DNA of 64,000 bases from Actinomycetota bacterium (lineage in GTDB: Bacteria; Actinomycetota; Actinomycetes; Streptosporangiales; Streptosporangiaceae), in the NCBI GenBank assembly GCA_027313705.1, contig DAHVDE010000044.1:1-64000 (forward strand), in the 5' to 3' direction. The notes beneath the pieces were generated by a model. That model was not told the DNA's origin, made no database searches, and saw only the letters and a program-made list of their open reading frames with translations. Below, in pieces: positions 25,605 to 34,694 of the stretch. Each line of letters begins with the position of its first letter. Positions within the stretch are counted from its first letter, which is position 1. The translations under genes and the position numbers were made by a program.

Positions 25605-25868
25605 CTAAGACCGCCGACGGCGACGGCCGATGACGAAGTAGGCGACCGGGCCGATGACCCAGTTGATGATGGACAGCGAGGCCCACATCCCCTTGGAACC
25701 GCGAATCTGACTCCCAGGCCGCCGCTTGATGTCGATCAGTGCCACCGCGAGCAGTCCGAGCATGGCCCCGATCACCGCGATCGTCTTCGGATCAGCCAGG
25801 CTGCCGCTAGGAGCCAGCAGGTCGCCCTCTAGCGAGTGCCAGGTACCTTCCGCCACCCGAGTTCCCAT
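25605..25868 (-). CDS. Small membrane protein, phospholipase D-nuclease N-terminal (PLDc_N)-like
   Basis: An 87-residue protein with two hydrophobic segments: one beginning 'TIAVIGAMLGLLAVALIDI' and one 'SIINWVIGPVAYFVIGRRR'. The spacing and the 'W..I.....GP..Y...GR' ending match PLDc_N-type two-helix membrane proteins. A basic tail faces the cytoplasm. No partner is evident; it stands alone between the SRP RNA and a maoC gene. Confidence 0.65.
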   Translation of the reverse strand: MGTRVAEGTWHSLEGDLLAPSGSLADPKTIAVIGAMLGLLAVALIDIKRRPGSQIRGSKGMWASLSIINWVIGPVAYFVIGRRRRRS

Positions 25869-25913
25869 GTGGTCAGGCTACCCCGGCCCTGACGGTGTGA
25901 GCGGCGCAGGGCT

Positions 25914-26369
25914 TCAGCCGTAGACGCGGAAAATCGGCTCGGCGACGCAGACCGGCTTGTCGCCTCCCTCGCGCTCGATCACCGCGCCCACCGTCAACTG
26001 CAAGCCGCCTTGCACCTCCTCGACGTCCTTGAGCGTCGCGGCCAGACGGATCCGCGCACCGACGGGCACCGGGGCGGGGAAGCGAACCTTGTTCAGCCCG
26101 TAGTTGACGCCCATGGTGGCATCGGTGACCTTCAGCACCTGTGCCCACATGGGAATGATCAGCGACAGTGTCAGGTAGCCGTGAGCAATCGGACCGCCGA
26201 ACGGGCCCTCAGTTGTCGCGCGCTCGACATCAACGTGGATCCACTGATGGTCGTCCGTGGCGTCGGCGAACGTATTGACCCTGCTCTGCGTCACCTCGAA
26301 CCAGTCGCTGGTGCCAAGCTCCTTGCCCTTGAGTCCGGGCAGTTCAGCGATCGTCGTGACAGTGCTCAT
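25914..26369 (-). CDS. MaoC-like (R)-specific enoyl-CoA hydratase
   Basis: A 151-residue hot-dog-fold protein. 'DATDDHQWIHVDVERA' holds the Asp and His of the hydratase-2 active site, and 'FGGPIAHGYLTLSLI' follows it as usual. It hydrates enoyl-CoA or related thioesters. It is the last gene of an operon with an acyl-CoA ligase (four-base overlap) and an amidohydrolase, which suggests breakdown or activation of a carboxylic acid. Confidence 0.9.
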   Translation of the reverse strand: MSTVTTIAELPGLKGKELGTSDWFEVTQSRVNTFADATDDHQWIHVDVERATTEGPFGGPIAHGYLTLSLIIPMWAQVLKVTDATMGVNYGLNKVRFPAPVPVGARIRLAATLKDVEEVQGGLQLTVGAVIEREGGDKPVCVAEPIFRVYG

Positions 26370-27907
26370 GCCGGTGTCTCCTTCGCGGGCGAGTACCTGG
26401 CCCGCAACTCTGGTTTGCGTACCTTGCCGGTAGCGGTCTTCGGCAGGTCAGCGACGAACTGAATTCGCCTTGGCACCTTGAAGCCGGCCAGTCGCTCCCG
26501 CAGCCCTGACTGGATGGCACCAGGATCAGCGGCAGCGCCGGCCGCCATGACCAGTAGCGCGAGCCCAACCTCACCCCACGTCTCGTCGGGAACGCCGATG
26601 ACAGCCGCCTCGATCACGCCTGGCAGCTCGAGCAACGCTGACTCGACTTCAGCCGGGTACACATTCTCGCCGCCAGAAATGATCATGTCCTTGTAGCGGT
26701 CGCGAATATACAGGTAACCCTCGGCATCCAGCGAGCCCGCATCGCCGGTGTGATACCAGCCGTCCTCGGTCAGTACCTCGGCGGTTCGCTCGGTGTCGTT
26801 CCAGTAGCCGGGCATGATGTTAGGCCCGGACACGATGACCTCGCCCACTTCACCGGCGGCGGCCTCGCTGCCGTCGGGACGGACGACGCGCAGGTCGGTG
26901 AAGAACACCGGCTTGCCGACCGAGCCGATCTTGCGTTCGGCGTCAGCCGAGTCGAGCACCGTGCACCCAGGGGCGGCCTCCGTCATGCCGTACGCCTGCT
27001 GCATGACCACGCCCCGGCCAAGCCAGGTGCGCAACGTCGGCAGCGGTACCGGTGCTCCGGCCGCGCCGATGCTGCGGAGGGCGGAGAGGTCCCTGGTCGG
27101 AAAGCTCGGATCGCGGGCCATTGCGTCTAGCATCGTGGGCACGGCGAAGAAGGAAGTGACTCGCTGCCGCTCGATGACCTCGAGCATGGCGGCCGGATCG
27201 AACCGGCGCACCATGACGACGCAGCCGCCGCGCAGCAGAGCGGGGTTCACCGTTCCGTTCAGGCCGCCGATATGGAACAACGGCGCCAGGGCCAGCGTCC
27301 GCTCGTTGGCTGCGAAATCAAAGCCGAGGATCTGATTCGTGGCATTCCACGTCATATTGCCGTGGGTGAGCACCGCGCCCTTGGGCCGGCCCGTAGTGCC
27401 TGAGGTGTACATGATCAGGCAAGGATCATCGAGGGACACCGGCTCGTCACGCTGCTTCGGGTCCGCTTCGGCAAGCAGCCCTTCGTAGGGCAGCGAGTCG
27501 TCCTGGCCAGGCTCCACGGCGATCCATGACCGCACCCCGGATACCTGACCGCGCAGTGCGGCGGCAAGATCAGCCTGGTCAGGGCCGTGGAAGAGGACTG
27601 TCGCGCCTGAGTGCTCTAGGACATAGCTCGCTTCAGGGGCGGTGAGCCTGGCGTTGACCGGTACCCAGATCGCTCCGAGTTGCCCGCAAGCGTAGAGCGT
27701 CTCCAGGGCCGAAGGATGATTAGAGCTCAGCCAGCTCACCCGGTCACCGCGCCGCACCCCCAGCCGGCTAAGCGCGGTCGCGACCTGGCGAACCCGCATG
27801 GCGAACCCGGCATGCGACATGGCCGCGCCCTCGAACCAGATGGCGTCGCTGGCCGGGTTCATCCGCAGCCGCCGCTCGGGCCAGGAACCCAGCCCGGCAT
27901 TACGCAT
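26366..27907 (-). CDS. AMP-forming acyl-CoA synthetase (class I adenylate-forming enzyme)
   Basis: A 513-residue enzyme with the standard motifs: 'IMYTSGTTGRPKGAVLTHGN' (P-loop, A3), 'YGMTEAAP' (A5), 'YHTGDAGSLDAEGYL' (A7), 'RDRYKDMIISGGENVYP' (A8) and 'PKTATGKVRK' with the catalytic Lys (A10). It adenylates a carboxylate and transfers it to CoA. Medium- or long-chain fatty acids are likely, but the substrate is not fixed by sequence. The ATG at 27907 overlaps the amidohydrolase stop by eight bases. Confidence 0.92.
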   Translation of the reverse strand: MRNAGLGSWPERRLRMNPASDAIWFEGAAMSHAGFAMRVRQVATALSRLGVRRGDRVSWLSSNHPSALETLYACGQLGAIWVPVNARLTAPEASYVLEHSGATVLFHGPDQADLAAALRGQVSGVRSWIAVEPGQDDSLPYEGLLAEADPKQRDEPVSLDDPCLIMYTSGTTGRPKGAVLTHGNMTWNATNQILGFDFAANERTLALAPLFHIGGLNGTVNPALLRGGCVVMVRRFDPAAMLEVIERQRVTSFFAVPTMLDAMARDPSFPTRDLSALRSIGAAGAPVPLPTLRTWLGRGVVMQQAYGMTEAAPGCTVLDSADAERKIGSVGKPVFFTDLRVVRPDGSEAAAGEVGEVIVSGPNIMPGYWNDTERTAEVLTEDGWYHTGDAGSLDAEGYLYIRDRYKDMIISGGENVYPAEVESALLELPGVIEAAVIGVPDETWGEVGLALLVMAAGAAADPGAIQSGLRERLAGFKVPRRIQFVADLPKTATGKVRKPELRARYSPAKETPA

Positions 27908-28790
27908 CGGCACGCTCCTTGGCCAGACCGAGCACCGAGATCGCGTTCTCCTTGAGAATCAGCGGCCTGACCTCATCGCGGAGGTCGAGTTCGGCGAAGT
28001 CCCTCAGCCAGCGCTCGGGACGGATCAGCGGATAGTCAGAACCGAACAGCACCTTGTGCCGCAAGAAAGTGTTCGCGGCGCGGACGAGCTGGGGCGGGAA
28101 ATACTTGGGTGACCAGCCGGAAAGATCCAGGTAGACGTTGGCCTTGTGCTGAGCTACGGCGATTCCTTCGTCCTGCCAGGGAACCGAGGGGTGCGCCATG
28201 ATGATGGTCAGGCCGGGGAAGTCGGCCGCTACGTCGTCGAGCAGCATCGGGTTGGAGTAGCGCAGCTTGATGCCGCGACCGCCAGGCAGGCCAGAGCCGA
28301 TGCCGGTCTGGCCGCTATGGAAGATGGCGGGAACCCCGAGCGCTTCGATCTCCGCATACAGCGGGTAGACCCGCTGATCGTTCGGCTCGAAGGCCTGCAG
28401 CGACGGGTGGAACTTAAAGCCGCGCATTCCGTGGTTCTCGACCAGTCGCCGCGCGGCCCTGACTCCGGCCGGGCCGCGTGCGGGATCGACGGAAGCGAAC
28501 GGGATGAGCACATCGGAGTGCTCGGCCGCCGCCGCCGCGATCTCCTCGTTCGACAGGGAAGGCTGCCCGGTAGCGGCCCCCGCGTCGACCGTGAAGATGA
28601 CCGCGGCCAGGCTCTGTGCCCGGTAATCGACGGCGATCTGGGGCACTGTCGGGTGGTAAGGCTCACCCTTGAAGTACTTCGAGGCCGCCTGCCGCAGTTC
28701 GTCGTCCAGTGCGTAATGCCCGTGGCTGTCAGCCTCGACGTGCACATGCACGTCAATGGCAAGCAATGTGTTCAAGTCGAGCGCGCTCAT
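27900..28790 (-). CDS. Amidohydrolase-family (ACMSD-like) protein
   Basis: A 296-residue TIM-barrel protein: 'AIDVHVHVEADSHG' (metal His-x-His on strand 1), 'RGFKFHPSLQAFEPND' (strand 4 region), 'AIFHSGQTGIGSG' and 'IIMAHPSVPWQ' (metal His positions), and 'VLFGSDYPL' with the terminal Asp. This is the pattern of the amidohydrolase_2/ACMSD branch, often decarboxylases or hydrolases of aromatic acids. It is the first gene of an operon with the CoA ligase and MaoC. ATG 28790 is preferred over upstream open frame without homology. Confidence 0.85.
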   Translation of the reverse strand: MSALDLNTLLAIDVHVHVEADSHGHYALDDELRQAASKYFKGEPYHPTVPQIAVDYRAQSLAAVIFTVDAGAATGQPSLSNEEIAAAAAEHSDVLIPFASVDPARGPAGVRAARRLVENHGMRGFKFHPSLQAFEPNDQRVYPLYAEIEALGVPAIFHSGQTGIGSGLPGGRGIKLRYSNPMLLDDVAADFPGLTIIMAHPSVPWQDEGIAVAQHKANVYLDLSGWSPKYFPPQLVRAANTFLRHKVLFGSDYPLIRPERWLRDFAELDLRDEVRPLILKENAISVLGLAKERADA

Positions 28791-28932
28791 CGTCAACGAC
28801 GCTAGCAGCGCGAGCAAACCACCGGCCAGCCGGAGGTGCCGTGAGGTCAGGGAGAATCAGGCGATTCCGTATCTGACCAAACCATGACACAGTGAGAGGA
28901 CCGCTAGTGCACTGCTGCCGGAGGTCCTTTTG

Positions 28933-30153
28933 ATGCACCGTGGTATGCGGGTCGCGACCCCGTTCGCCGCCCTTACCATCACTGTCTCTCTCGCCCTTTG
29001 CGGGGCGGCTGCCGCCACGGCAAGTACTCATCCCCGGCGAGCTCAGCCCACCGCTATGGCCGGTGCAGGAATTACCGCCGGCCGCCCGGCGGTGCCATGG
29101 AGGCAAGTAGGCCCAGGCTGGGCACTAGTGACGGACACGACAGGGACCCCATTCGCGACCCATCCCAAGCCCGGGGTCACGACGCTGTACCTCGTGGATC
29201 CCGCGGGCGGCAAGTACGTGATGTACCGCTGGCGGCATGTGCCGGCCTATGGCGGCGTGAGCCTGCTTTCCTGGTCAGGCGACGGCACCAGGGCGATGCT
29301 CGAGGTGGCCACGAGCCCGGCCAGCTCTGCCCAGCAACTCGACCAGCTCACCTTGGCTACCGGCAAGCTGACCAGGCTGAGGCTGCCAGGCGCGGTCGTG
29401 CCGATCGGCTACACCAGGCCCGATGGGCTTGCCGTGCTCGCCTACCGCATCCGGAAGTCCCTGGCTGAGATCCAGCTAGTCAGGTACAGCCTGTCGGGGG
29501 CGCTTGAGAAGGTGGTGTTCACGCAGAGAACGAACAGCAGCAACGGCGGCGGCTACTTCAACACCAGCCAGCGGTTCTCTCCTTATAGCCCAGATGGCAC
29601 CACCATTGCCTTGACCGTAGATACCGGCAAGGCAAAGAGCCCGGAGCAGACCCTTCTCATCGGCAACGCCGGCGGGCTCATCCGCCGCTACACCTCGGCA
29701 GGCAGTTGCTACTTCGAGCGCTGGTGGACAGCGCGTGAGCTACTGACGAGCGACTGCAGCGGCAAGCGCCTGTTCCTTACCCCGATCAGCGGTGCGAGGC
29801 CCAAGCCGTTGACGCCAGCGAAACTTCCTTCCTATCGGTATGTGCAGGGCGCGTGGTCGGTGGCTGGCCATATCTACGTCCAGGAGACCGGCCCGGCGTG
29901 CGGCACGGGCTTTCTCACTGTGCTTCGCAACGGGCACCTCGCCGGCGTCAACGTGCCCAAGCTCAACGCGGGTGCCGTCGTCGTGACGGCGAGCACGTCC
30001 AGGCTGCTCATCGTGGCGCAACACTGCATGGGAAGTTCTGGCTTGCTGTGGTTCGACCCGCACACCTCGGCCGAGACCCGGGTACTCGCCCAGAACCAGG
30101 GCCAGGGTGTCGTCGGCTGGGCATCGTACTACCAGGCCAATGGCGGAGGATAG
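28933..30153 (+). CDS. Secreted beta-propeller-like protein of unknown function
   Basis: A 406-residue protein with a strong Shine-Dalgarno (CGGAGG) before ATG 28933. The N terminus is a Sec signal peptide: 'MRVATPFAALTITVSLALCG', then 'AAAATASTHP' as the cleavage area. The mature part has repeated beta segments with 'LLSWSGDGTRAMLEVA', 'RFSPYSPDGTTIALTVD' and 'YVQGAWSVAGHIYV', typical of irregular TolB/WD-like propellers. No catalytic residues were recognised. Its last 13 bases overlap the 3' end (with CCA) of the convergent tRNA-Ser gene. Confidence 0.75.
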   Translation: MHRGMRVATPFAALTITVSLALCGAAAATASTHPRRAQPTAMAGAGITAGRPAVPWRQVGPGWALVTDTTGTPFATHPKPGVTTLYLVDPAGGKYVMYRWRHVPAYGGVSLLSWSGDGTRAMLEVATSPASSAQQLDQLTLATGKLTRLRLPGAVVPIGYTRPDGLAVLAYRIRKSLAEIQLVRYSLSGALEKVVFTQRTNSSNGGGYFNTSQRFSPYSPDGTTIALTVDTGKAKSPEQTLLIGNAGGLIRRYTSAGSCYFERWWTARELLTSDCSGKRLFLTPISGARPKPLTPAKLPSYRYVQGAWSVAGHIYVQETGPACGTGFLTVLRNGHLAGVNVPKLNAGAVVVTASTSRLLIVAQHCMGSSGLLWFDPHTSAETRVLAQNQGQGVVGWASYYQANGGG

Positions 30154-30228
30154 GAGATTCGAACTCCTGAGGGGTTGCCCCCAACACGCTTTCCAAGCGT
30201 GCGCCCTAGGCCACTAGGCGAATCCTCC
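30141..30228 (-). tRNA. tRNA-Ser (anticodon GGA)
   Basis: On the minus strand the acceptor stem GGAGGAT pairs with ATCCTCC. The anticodon stem ACGC/GCGT holds the loop TTGGAAA, giving anticodon GGA. A long variable arm (TTGGGGGCAACCCC) and the T-loop TTCGAATC mark a class II serine tRNA. The discriminator is G, followed by encoded CCA. It reads UCC/UCU codons. Its 3' end overlaps the end of the upstream convergent coding sequence. Confidence 0.95.
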
Positions 30229-30461
30229 GCCCGCAAGCCTACCGAGTCTTCGGCCGAACGCAGAACCGGATTGCTTTCTCCGATCCAGGACCAGTTGGCA
30301 GGCCACGCGACGCGACATCGCGGGACCCCCGAACCCGCAGCGCCAACCCCCACGCCGCCACCACGTGGGCACCAGAGCACCCGCGCTGTCACAACGTCGG
30401 GACCAGCCAGCGGCTTGCCCGGCGCGCTGTGGCGGCTCGCACCGGCCAGAATCCTGGCCGG

Positions 30462-32774
30462 CTATTGCTGCGACAGGATCGCCTCTAGCTCGGCCAGCGG
30501 GTCACGGACGACCGGGCCACGGGTCTGAACCACCGCACGCCTGATCACCCCGCCGAAGGTGAAGGGCGCCAGGTAGCCGGGCCCGATCGCAGGGCCCCAC
30601 TCATAGCCGCAGGTGAGGCCGACACCAGTGGCGTTGAAGCCGGAAGGCGTGAAACGCGGGATCGGCGCCCGCCCGACCTCGACACCATCGCAGCGCAGCA
30701 CCCCGATCCCGCCGAGCCCCTCGTCCTTGGTGAACTCGTACTCCACGACGTGATCGCCCGCACCGAGCACCGCGTCGGCCTCTACCAGATGGCACTCCTT
30801 GCCGTACAGGTTGTGCACGTACCTGAGCCGGCCGCCCAGTACGTGCAGCGACCAGCCACCGAGCACGGATCCCAGCGCGAGCAGGACACCGTCGCCGGGG
30901 TCGGGGTCGGTGATGGTGACATCGACGATGAGCGCGTGCGAGCGGTTGCGCACGTTGACGGCGACCGATTCCGGCACCGGCGCCCCGCCGGGAAAGTACC
31001 GATAGCTATCGCGGGGCCGTCGGCGGTCTGGCTTGGGGTTCACCAGCGCCCAGAGTGCGCGGTTGTCAAGCGGCAGCACCTGATTGCGCCTGGCCTCCCG
31101 CCACCACAAGCCGACTAGCTCGGCCACCAGCTCTGGCCGTTCCCCGGCCAGGTCAGTCGTCTCAGAGAAGTCTTCGGCAACGTGGTAAAGCTCCCAGACA
31201 TCATCGGCAAAAGGAGCATTGGGATCCTGGTCGTCATAGAGCGGCCCGACCGGGTGGAAGGTGACGGCCTTCCACCCCTGATGGTAGATCGCCCGTGAAC
31301 CTAGCATCTCGAAGTACTGAGTCTCGTGCCGCTCGGGCGCCGACCGGCCTTCCGCAGGCAGCAGGTAGCCGAAGCTGATCCCGTCGACTGAGTTCTGCGG
31401 CACCCCGTCGATTCGCGCGGGAACCTGAACCCCGGCCAGTTCGAGCAGCGTGGGCAGCACATCGACGGCGTGCGTGAACTGGTGCCTGATCGCGCCATGC
31501 TCAAGATCGCCGTGCGGCCAGGAGATAATGCAGGGATCGGCGACCCCGCCTTCGTGCACCTCGCGCTTCCAGCGCCGAAGCGGCGTGTTGCCCGCCATCG
31601 TCCAGCCCCACGGATAGTTGTTGTGCGTGCCCTGACCGCCGATTTCCGCGATACGGCGGTACATCTCGTCATTTGATGCCGGGTCAAGATTGGTCAGCCG
31701 CACGTCGTTGATCGACCCGGTCACGCCGCCTTCCGAGCTTGCGCCGTTGTCAGAGACCACGACTACGATCGTGTTGCCGATATCGCCGATCTCGGTAAGG
31801 AAGCTGAGCACCCGCCCGATCTGCTCGTCGGTGTGAGAAAGGAACCCGGCGAAGCACTCCATAAAGCGGGCGGCGACCTGCTGGTCTTGCTCGCTGAGGG
31901 ACTCCCACGCTGGCACCCAGGGCGGCCGCTCAGACAGGCCGGTGGCGGGCGCCAGCAGGCCCGAGGCATGTTGCCTGGCGTGCGTTCGCTCCCGCCAGGC
32001 GTCCCAGCCCAGGTCAAAGCGACCCCGGTAGTACTCACGCCAGCGCGCCGGCGGCTGATGCGGCGAGTGGCACGCGCCGGTCGCCAGGTAAAGGAAGAAC
32101 GGCTTGTCCGGGTCGACTGCCCGCAGGTCACCGACGAACTCGATAGCCCGGTCGGCGAGGTCCTCGGTCAGGTGATAGCCGTCTCGCGCGGGCGGGCGCA
32201 CCGGGTGGTTGTCGTGGAAAAGCGCTGGTGCGAACTGGTGGGTCTCGCCGCCGTGGAACCCGTACCAGCGGTCGAACCCCCTGGTCAAGGGCCAGGTCGC
32301 GCGGGAGGCCGCGGCGTTGGTCTCGTCCTCAGGCGACAGATGCCACTTGCCGACCGCGTAAGTGGCGTACCCGGCTGCTCGCACGATCTCGGACAGGTAG
32401 CCGTTCTCGCGCGGCGGCTTGGCCCAGTAGCCAGGGAAGCCGACCGGCAAATCAGCCACCCTTCCCATACCGCTTCGATGATGGTTTCTTCCGGTCAGCA
32501 AGCACGCACGCGTCGGTGAGCACAGCGAGGTGGTGTGAAAGTTCGCCAGCCGTACCCCTGTCGCCGCGAGCCGGTCGAGCACGGGTGTCTCAATGTCCGA
32601 GCCATAGCAGCCAAGCTGCGCATAACCGACGTCGTCGAGCACGGCAAGCACTACGTTGGGCGCGCCGGGCGGCGGGGCAGGCTCGGGCGGCCAGCACGGC
32701 TCGGAGTCCCGCCAGTCCGATCCGATCCGGCCGCCAAATTCCGGTGCCAAGGGCTCACTCCTCTTCTCGCTCAC
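30462..32774 (-). CDS. Arylsulfatase-family sulfatase (type I, formylglycine)
   Basis: A 770-residue enzyme. 'PNVVLAVLDDVGYAQLGCYG' binds the metal; 'CSPTRACLLTGR' at 85-96 is the sulfatase signature, with Cys85 as the residue converted to formylglycine (C-x-P-x-R). 'YAVGKWHL' and 'VVVSDNGASSEGG' complete the active site. After about residue 560 a C-terminal beta-rich domain typical of long arylsulfatases follows. There is no signal peptide, so it appears cytosolic. It starts with GTG 17 bp away from the divergent membrane protein gene. The substrate is unknown. Confidence 0.92.
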   Translation of the reverse strand: MSEKRSEPLAPEFGGRIGSDWRDSEPCWPPEPAPPPGAPNVVLAVLDDVGYAQLGCYGSDIETPVLDRLAATGVRLANFHTTSLCSPTRACLLTGRNHHRSGMGRVADLPVGFPGYWAKPPRENGYLSEIVRAAGYATYAVGKWHLSPEDETNAAASRATWPLTRGFDRWYGFHGGETHQFAPALFHDNHPVRPPARDGYHLTEDLADRAIEFVGDLRAVDPDKPFFLYLATGACHSPHQPPARWREYYRGRFDLGWDAWRERTHARQHASGLLAPATGLSERPPWVPAWESLSEQDQQVAARFMECFAGFLSHTDEQIGRVLSFLTEIGDIGNTIVVVVSDNGASSEGGVTGSINDVRLTNLDPASNDEMYRRIAEIGGQGTHNNYPWGWTMAGNTPLRRWKREVHEGGVADPCIISWPHGDLEHGAIRHQFTHAVDVLPTLLELAGVQVPARIDGVPQNSVDGISFGYLLPAEGRSAPERHETQYFEMLGSRAIYHQGWKAVTFHPVGPLYDDQDPNAPFADDVWELYHVAEDFSETTDLAGERPELVAELVGLWWREARRNQVLPLDNRALWALVNPKPDRRRPRDSYRYFPGGAPVPESVAVNVRNRSHALIVDVTITDPDPGDGVLLALGSVLGGWSLHVLGGRLRYVHNLYGKECHLVEADAVLGAGDHVVEYEFTKDEGLGGIGVLRCDGVEVGRAPIPRFTPSGFNATGVGLTCGYEWGPAIGPGYLAPFTFGGVIRRAVVQTRGPVVRDPLAELEAILSQQ

Positions 32775-32791
32775 ATCGGTAACTTTGCTCT

Positions 32792-33841
32792 ATGACGGAC
32801 GAGATTGCGGTTCGCGGCACGAGCCGCAGCCGGAAGGAAATCGTCCGTTACCTCGTCGGCGTCGCCATCGGAGTCATCGTTCTGCTGCTCCTGCTCGGCA
32901 AGCGAACCGAACTGCGGCCAGCATGGCACCAGATCGGCCAGGCCAACCTGGCCTGGGTGGCCGCCGCCATCGTGGCGCAGGCGCTGTCACTGCTGACCTT
33001 CGCGGCCCTTCAGCACCGGGTGCTGAAGCTGGGCGGTGCAAGCATCAGGCTTGCACCGCTCGCCATGCTCAGCCTGGCCAACGACGCCATCGCGAACACG
33101 GTCCCAGGCGAGCCGGCCATCTCAAGCGCCTATCGGTACCGCTTCTACCGGCGGCAAGGCGCCACAAGTGCCAGTGCCGGGTGGACGATCTTCACGGTCC
33201 TCCTCGCCCAGGCGATCGGAATGTCGCTGATTCTCCTGCTCGGCGTCCTCGCGGCGCTGGCAAGCGGTGGCACCAGGGATGCTGGCGCCACGCTGGCCGG
33301 CCTGGTCATCGTGGTCGTCGCGGTTGCCGTGCTGGTCAGGCGCGACATGATTCTCGAATTCGCCGCAGCGCTCGCTGGCCTGATCGGGCGGATTGCCGCC
33401 AGGCGGCGCCCCGGCCATCAACGGCTAGCCGAGCGAGTCCAGGCAACCTTGGCCCGGATGCGCGAGATCCCGCTGGCCCCGCCTTCGGCCATCGGCGTGG
33501 TCGGCATCGCCACTGCCGTCTGGTTCTTTGACTTCCTGTGCCTGGCGTGCGCCTTTTGCGCGATTCACGCGAGTGTTCCCTGGGACGGCATCCTGCTTGC
33601 CTACGGAGTCGCCCAGGTAGCAGGGACGCTGCCGATCGTGCCAGGCGGCATCGGCATCGTCGAAGGCAGCCTGGCGGTTATCCTGGTCGCCTACGGCGCG
33701 GCCCGCCCGTCCGCACTCGCCGCCGCCCTCGTCTACCGCGTCATCAGCTTCTGGCTCGCAATCGCCGCAGGCTGGGTCACCGTCGGGACAATCGCCCACC
33801 GCCAGCACCGCACCCACCCCCCACCCCGCCCCGCCCCCTAA
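32792..33841 (+). CDS. Lysylphosphatidylglycerol synthetase-type membrane domain protein (YbhN-like)
   Basis: A 349-residue polytopic protein with about eight helices. The family marks are visible: 'LANDAIANTVPGEPAISSAYRYR' (split over helices 3-4), 'AYGVAQVAGTLPIVPGGIGI' and 'EGSLAVILVAYG'. It matches the flippase-like UPF0104 domain without the catalytic aminoacyltransferase part. The tail is Pro/Arg/His-rich. Members are thought to move lipids across the membrane. The gene is divergent from the sulfatase, with nearly no spacer, so the promoters must overlap coding or each other. Confidence 0.82.
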   Translation: MTDEIAVRGTSRSRKEIVRYLVGVAIGVIVLLLLLGKRTELRPAWHQIGQANLAWVAAAIVAQALSLLTFAALQHRVLKLGGASIRLAPLAMLSLANDAIANTVPGEPAISSAYRYRFYRRQGATSASAGWTIFTVLLAQAIGMSLILLLGVLAALASGGTRDAGATLAGLVIVVVAVAVLVRRDMILEFAAALAGLIGRIAARRRPGHQRLAERVQATLARMREIPLAPPSAIGVVGIATAVWFFDFLCLACAFCAIHASVPWDGILLAYGVAQVAGTLPIVPGGIGIVEGSLAVILVAYGAARPSALAAALVYRVISFWLAIAAGWVTVGTIAHRQHRTHPPPRPAP

Positions 33842-33886
33842 TCCCGCCCCCTAACCCCCGCCCCCCAGGCAGCAACCCCCACAACG

Positions 33887-34088
33887 CCACAACGTGCGCG
33901 CCACCCGGCCGCCCCGCGAAGCGGCAACCCCCCACAACGCCACAGCGTGGGTGCCATAGCACCCACAACACCACAACGTAGGCTCCGCCACCCCGGCCAC
34001 AACGTGCGCGCCACCCGGCCGCCCCGCGAAGCGGCAACCCCCACAACGCCACAGCGTGGGTGCCATAGCACCCACAACACCACAACGT
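33887..34088. repeat. Direct repeat of ~92 bp (two copies) with internal hairpins
   Basis: Copy one is 33887-33979 and copy two is 33997-34088; they differ only by one C in a C-run. Each holds the perfect hairpin GTGGGTGC-CATA-GCACCCAC (33947-33966 and 34056-34075) and several CCACAACG units. The element lies in the gap between convergent genes. The 505 bp from 33842 to 34346 hold no gene I can support; the remainder after 34100 shows nothing recognisable. Confidence 0.85.
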
Positions 34089-34346
34089 GGGGTCCCCTTT
34101 CGCCCGACGATGGCCAGGTGAGCCGCTCAGGTCGGCAGTTCGGTGCCAGCGGCCCTGATCGAACGATGCTTGACGAGGCCGTACTGCGGCACCACTTCGG
34201 GGTCGTCATGTCAAAGGACAACTGGCGAGGGCAAGCCCGCACCAGAAAGATCCGGCTGACCCTGCCGCTCTCGCGGGCGCCCGGCTGGTGTGCTCCGCGA
34301 CCTCGGCGATCTGATTGTGGAGGCGGTGTCTGCCCTGCGCTTACGC

Positions 34347-34694
34347 TCAATGCAGGTGCGATCGCCAGTCGCCGGGTACTCGGTCAGACGGGCCAGGGAC
34401 GGTCTGACCGAGCGGATGGTGCTCTGGCGGCGCCAGGTCGGGACCGTCGTAGAACTCCTCGGTCTGGTAACTCCAGAACCAGTCCTCGCCAGGCTCGAAG
34501 CTCCTGATGATGGGGTGCCCTGAATTGGCCGCGTGGGCACTCGCATGCTGCGAGGGCGAGGAATCACAGCAGCCGATATGCCCGCACTCGGCGCACCGCC
34601 TAAGGTGCAGCCACCAGCCACCGCTGGCCTCACATTCCAGGCAGCCCGTGCCGCTCGGCGGCGTCGCCGGGTCAATCCCGGGAATCGCGGTCAT
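34347..34694 (-). CDS. UBP-type zinc finger protein
   Basis: A 115-residue protein with a Cys/His-rich core: 'CLECEASGG' then 'LRRCAECGHIGCCDSSPSQH', 'ASAHAANSGHPIIRSFEPGE' and 'WFWSY'. This is the ubiquitin-protease-type zinc finger (ZnF-UBP), in bacteria found as a small stand-alone protein. ATG 34694 has GGGAGG upstream and overlaps the kinase stop by one base. It is third in an operon with a histidine kinase and a FAD reductase. Its role in bacteria is not settled; it may bind a protein C terminus. Confidence 0.85.
   Translation of the reverse strand: MTAIPGIDPATPPSGTGCLECEASGGWWLHLRRCAECGHIGCCDSSPSQHASAHAANSGHPIIRSFEPGEDWFWSYQTEEFYDGPDLAPPEHHPLGQTVPGPSDRVPGDWRSHLH

Noticed and set aside
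33887-34088. CRISPR array
   Set aside because: Only two long near-identical units separated by 17 bp, without spacers or cas genes.
34211-34675. Alternative minus-strand frame over the UBP zinc-finger gene
   Set aside because: The other minus frame carries the conserved Cys/His finger and a good ribosome site; this one has neither.
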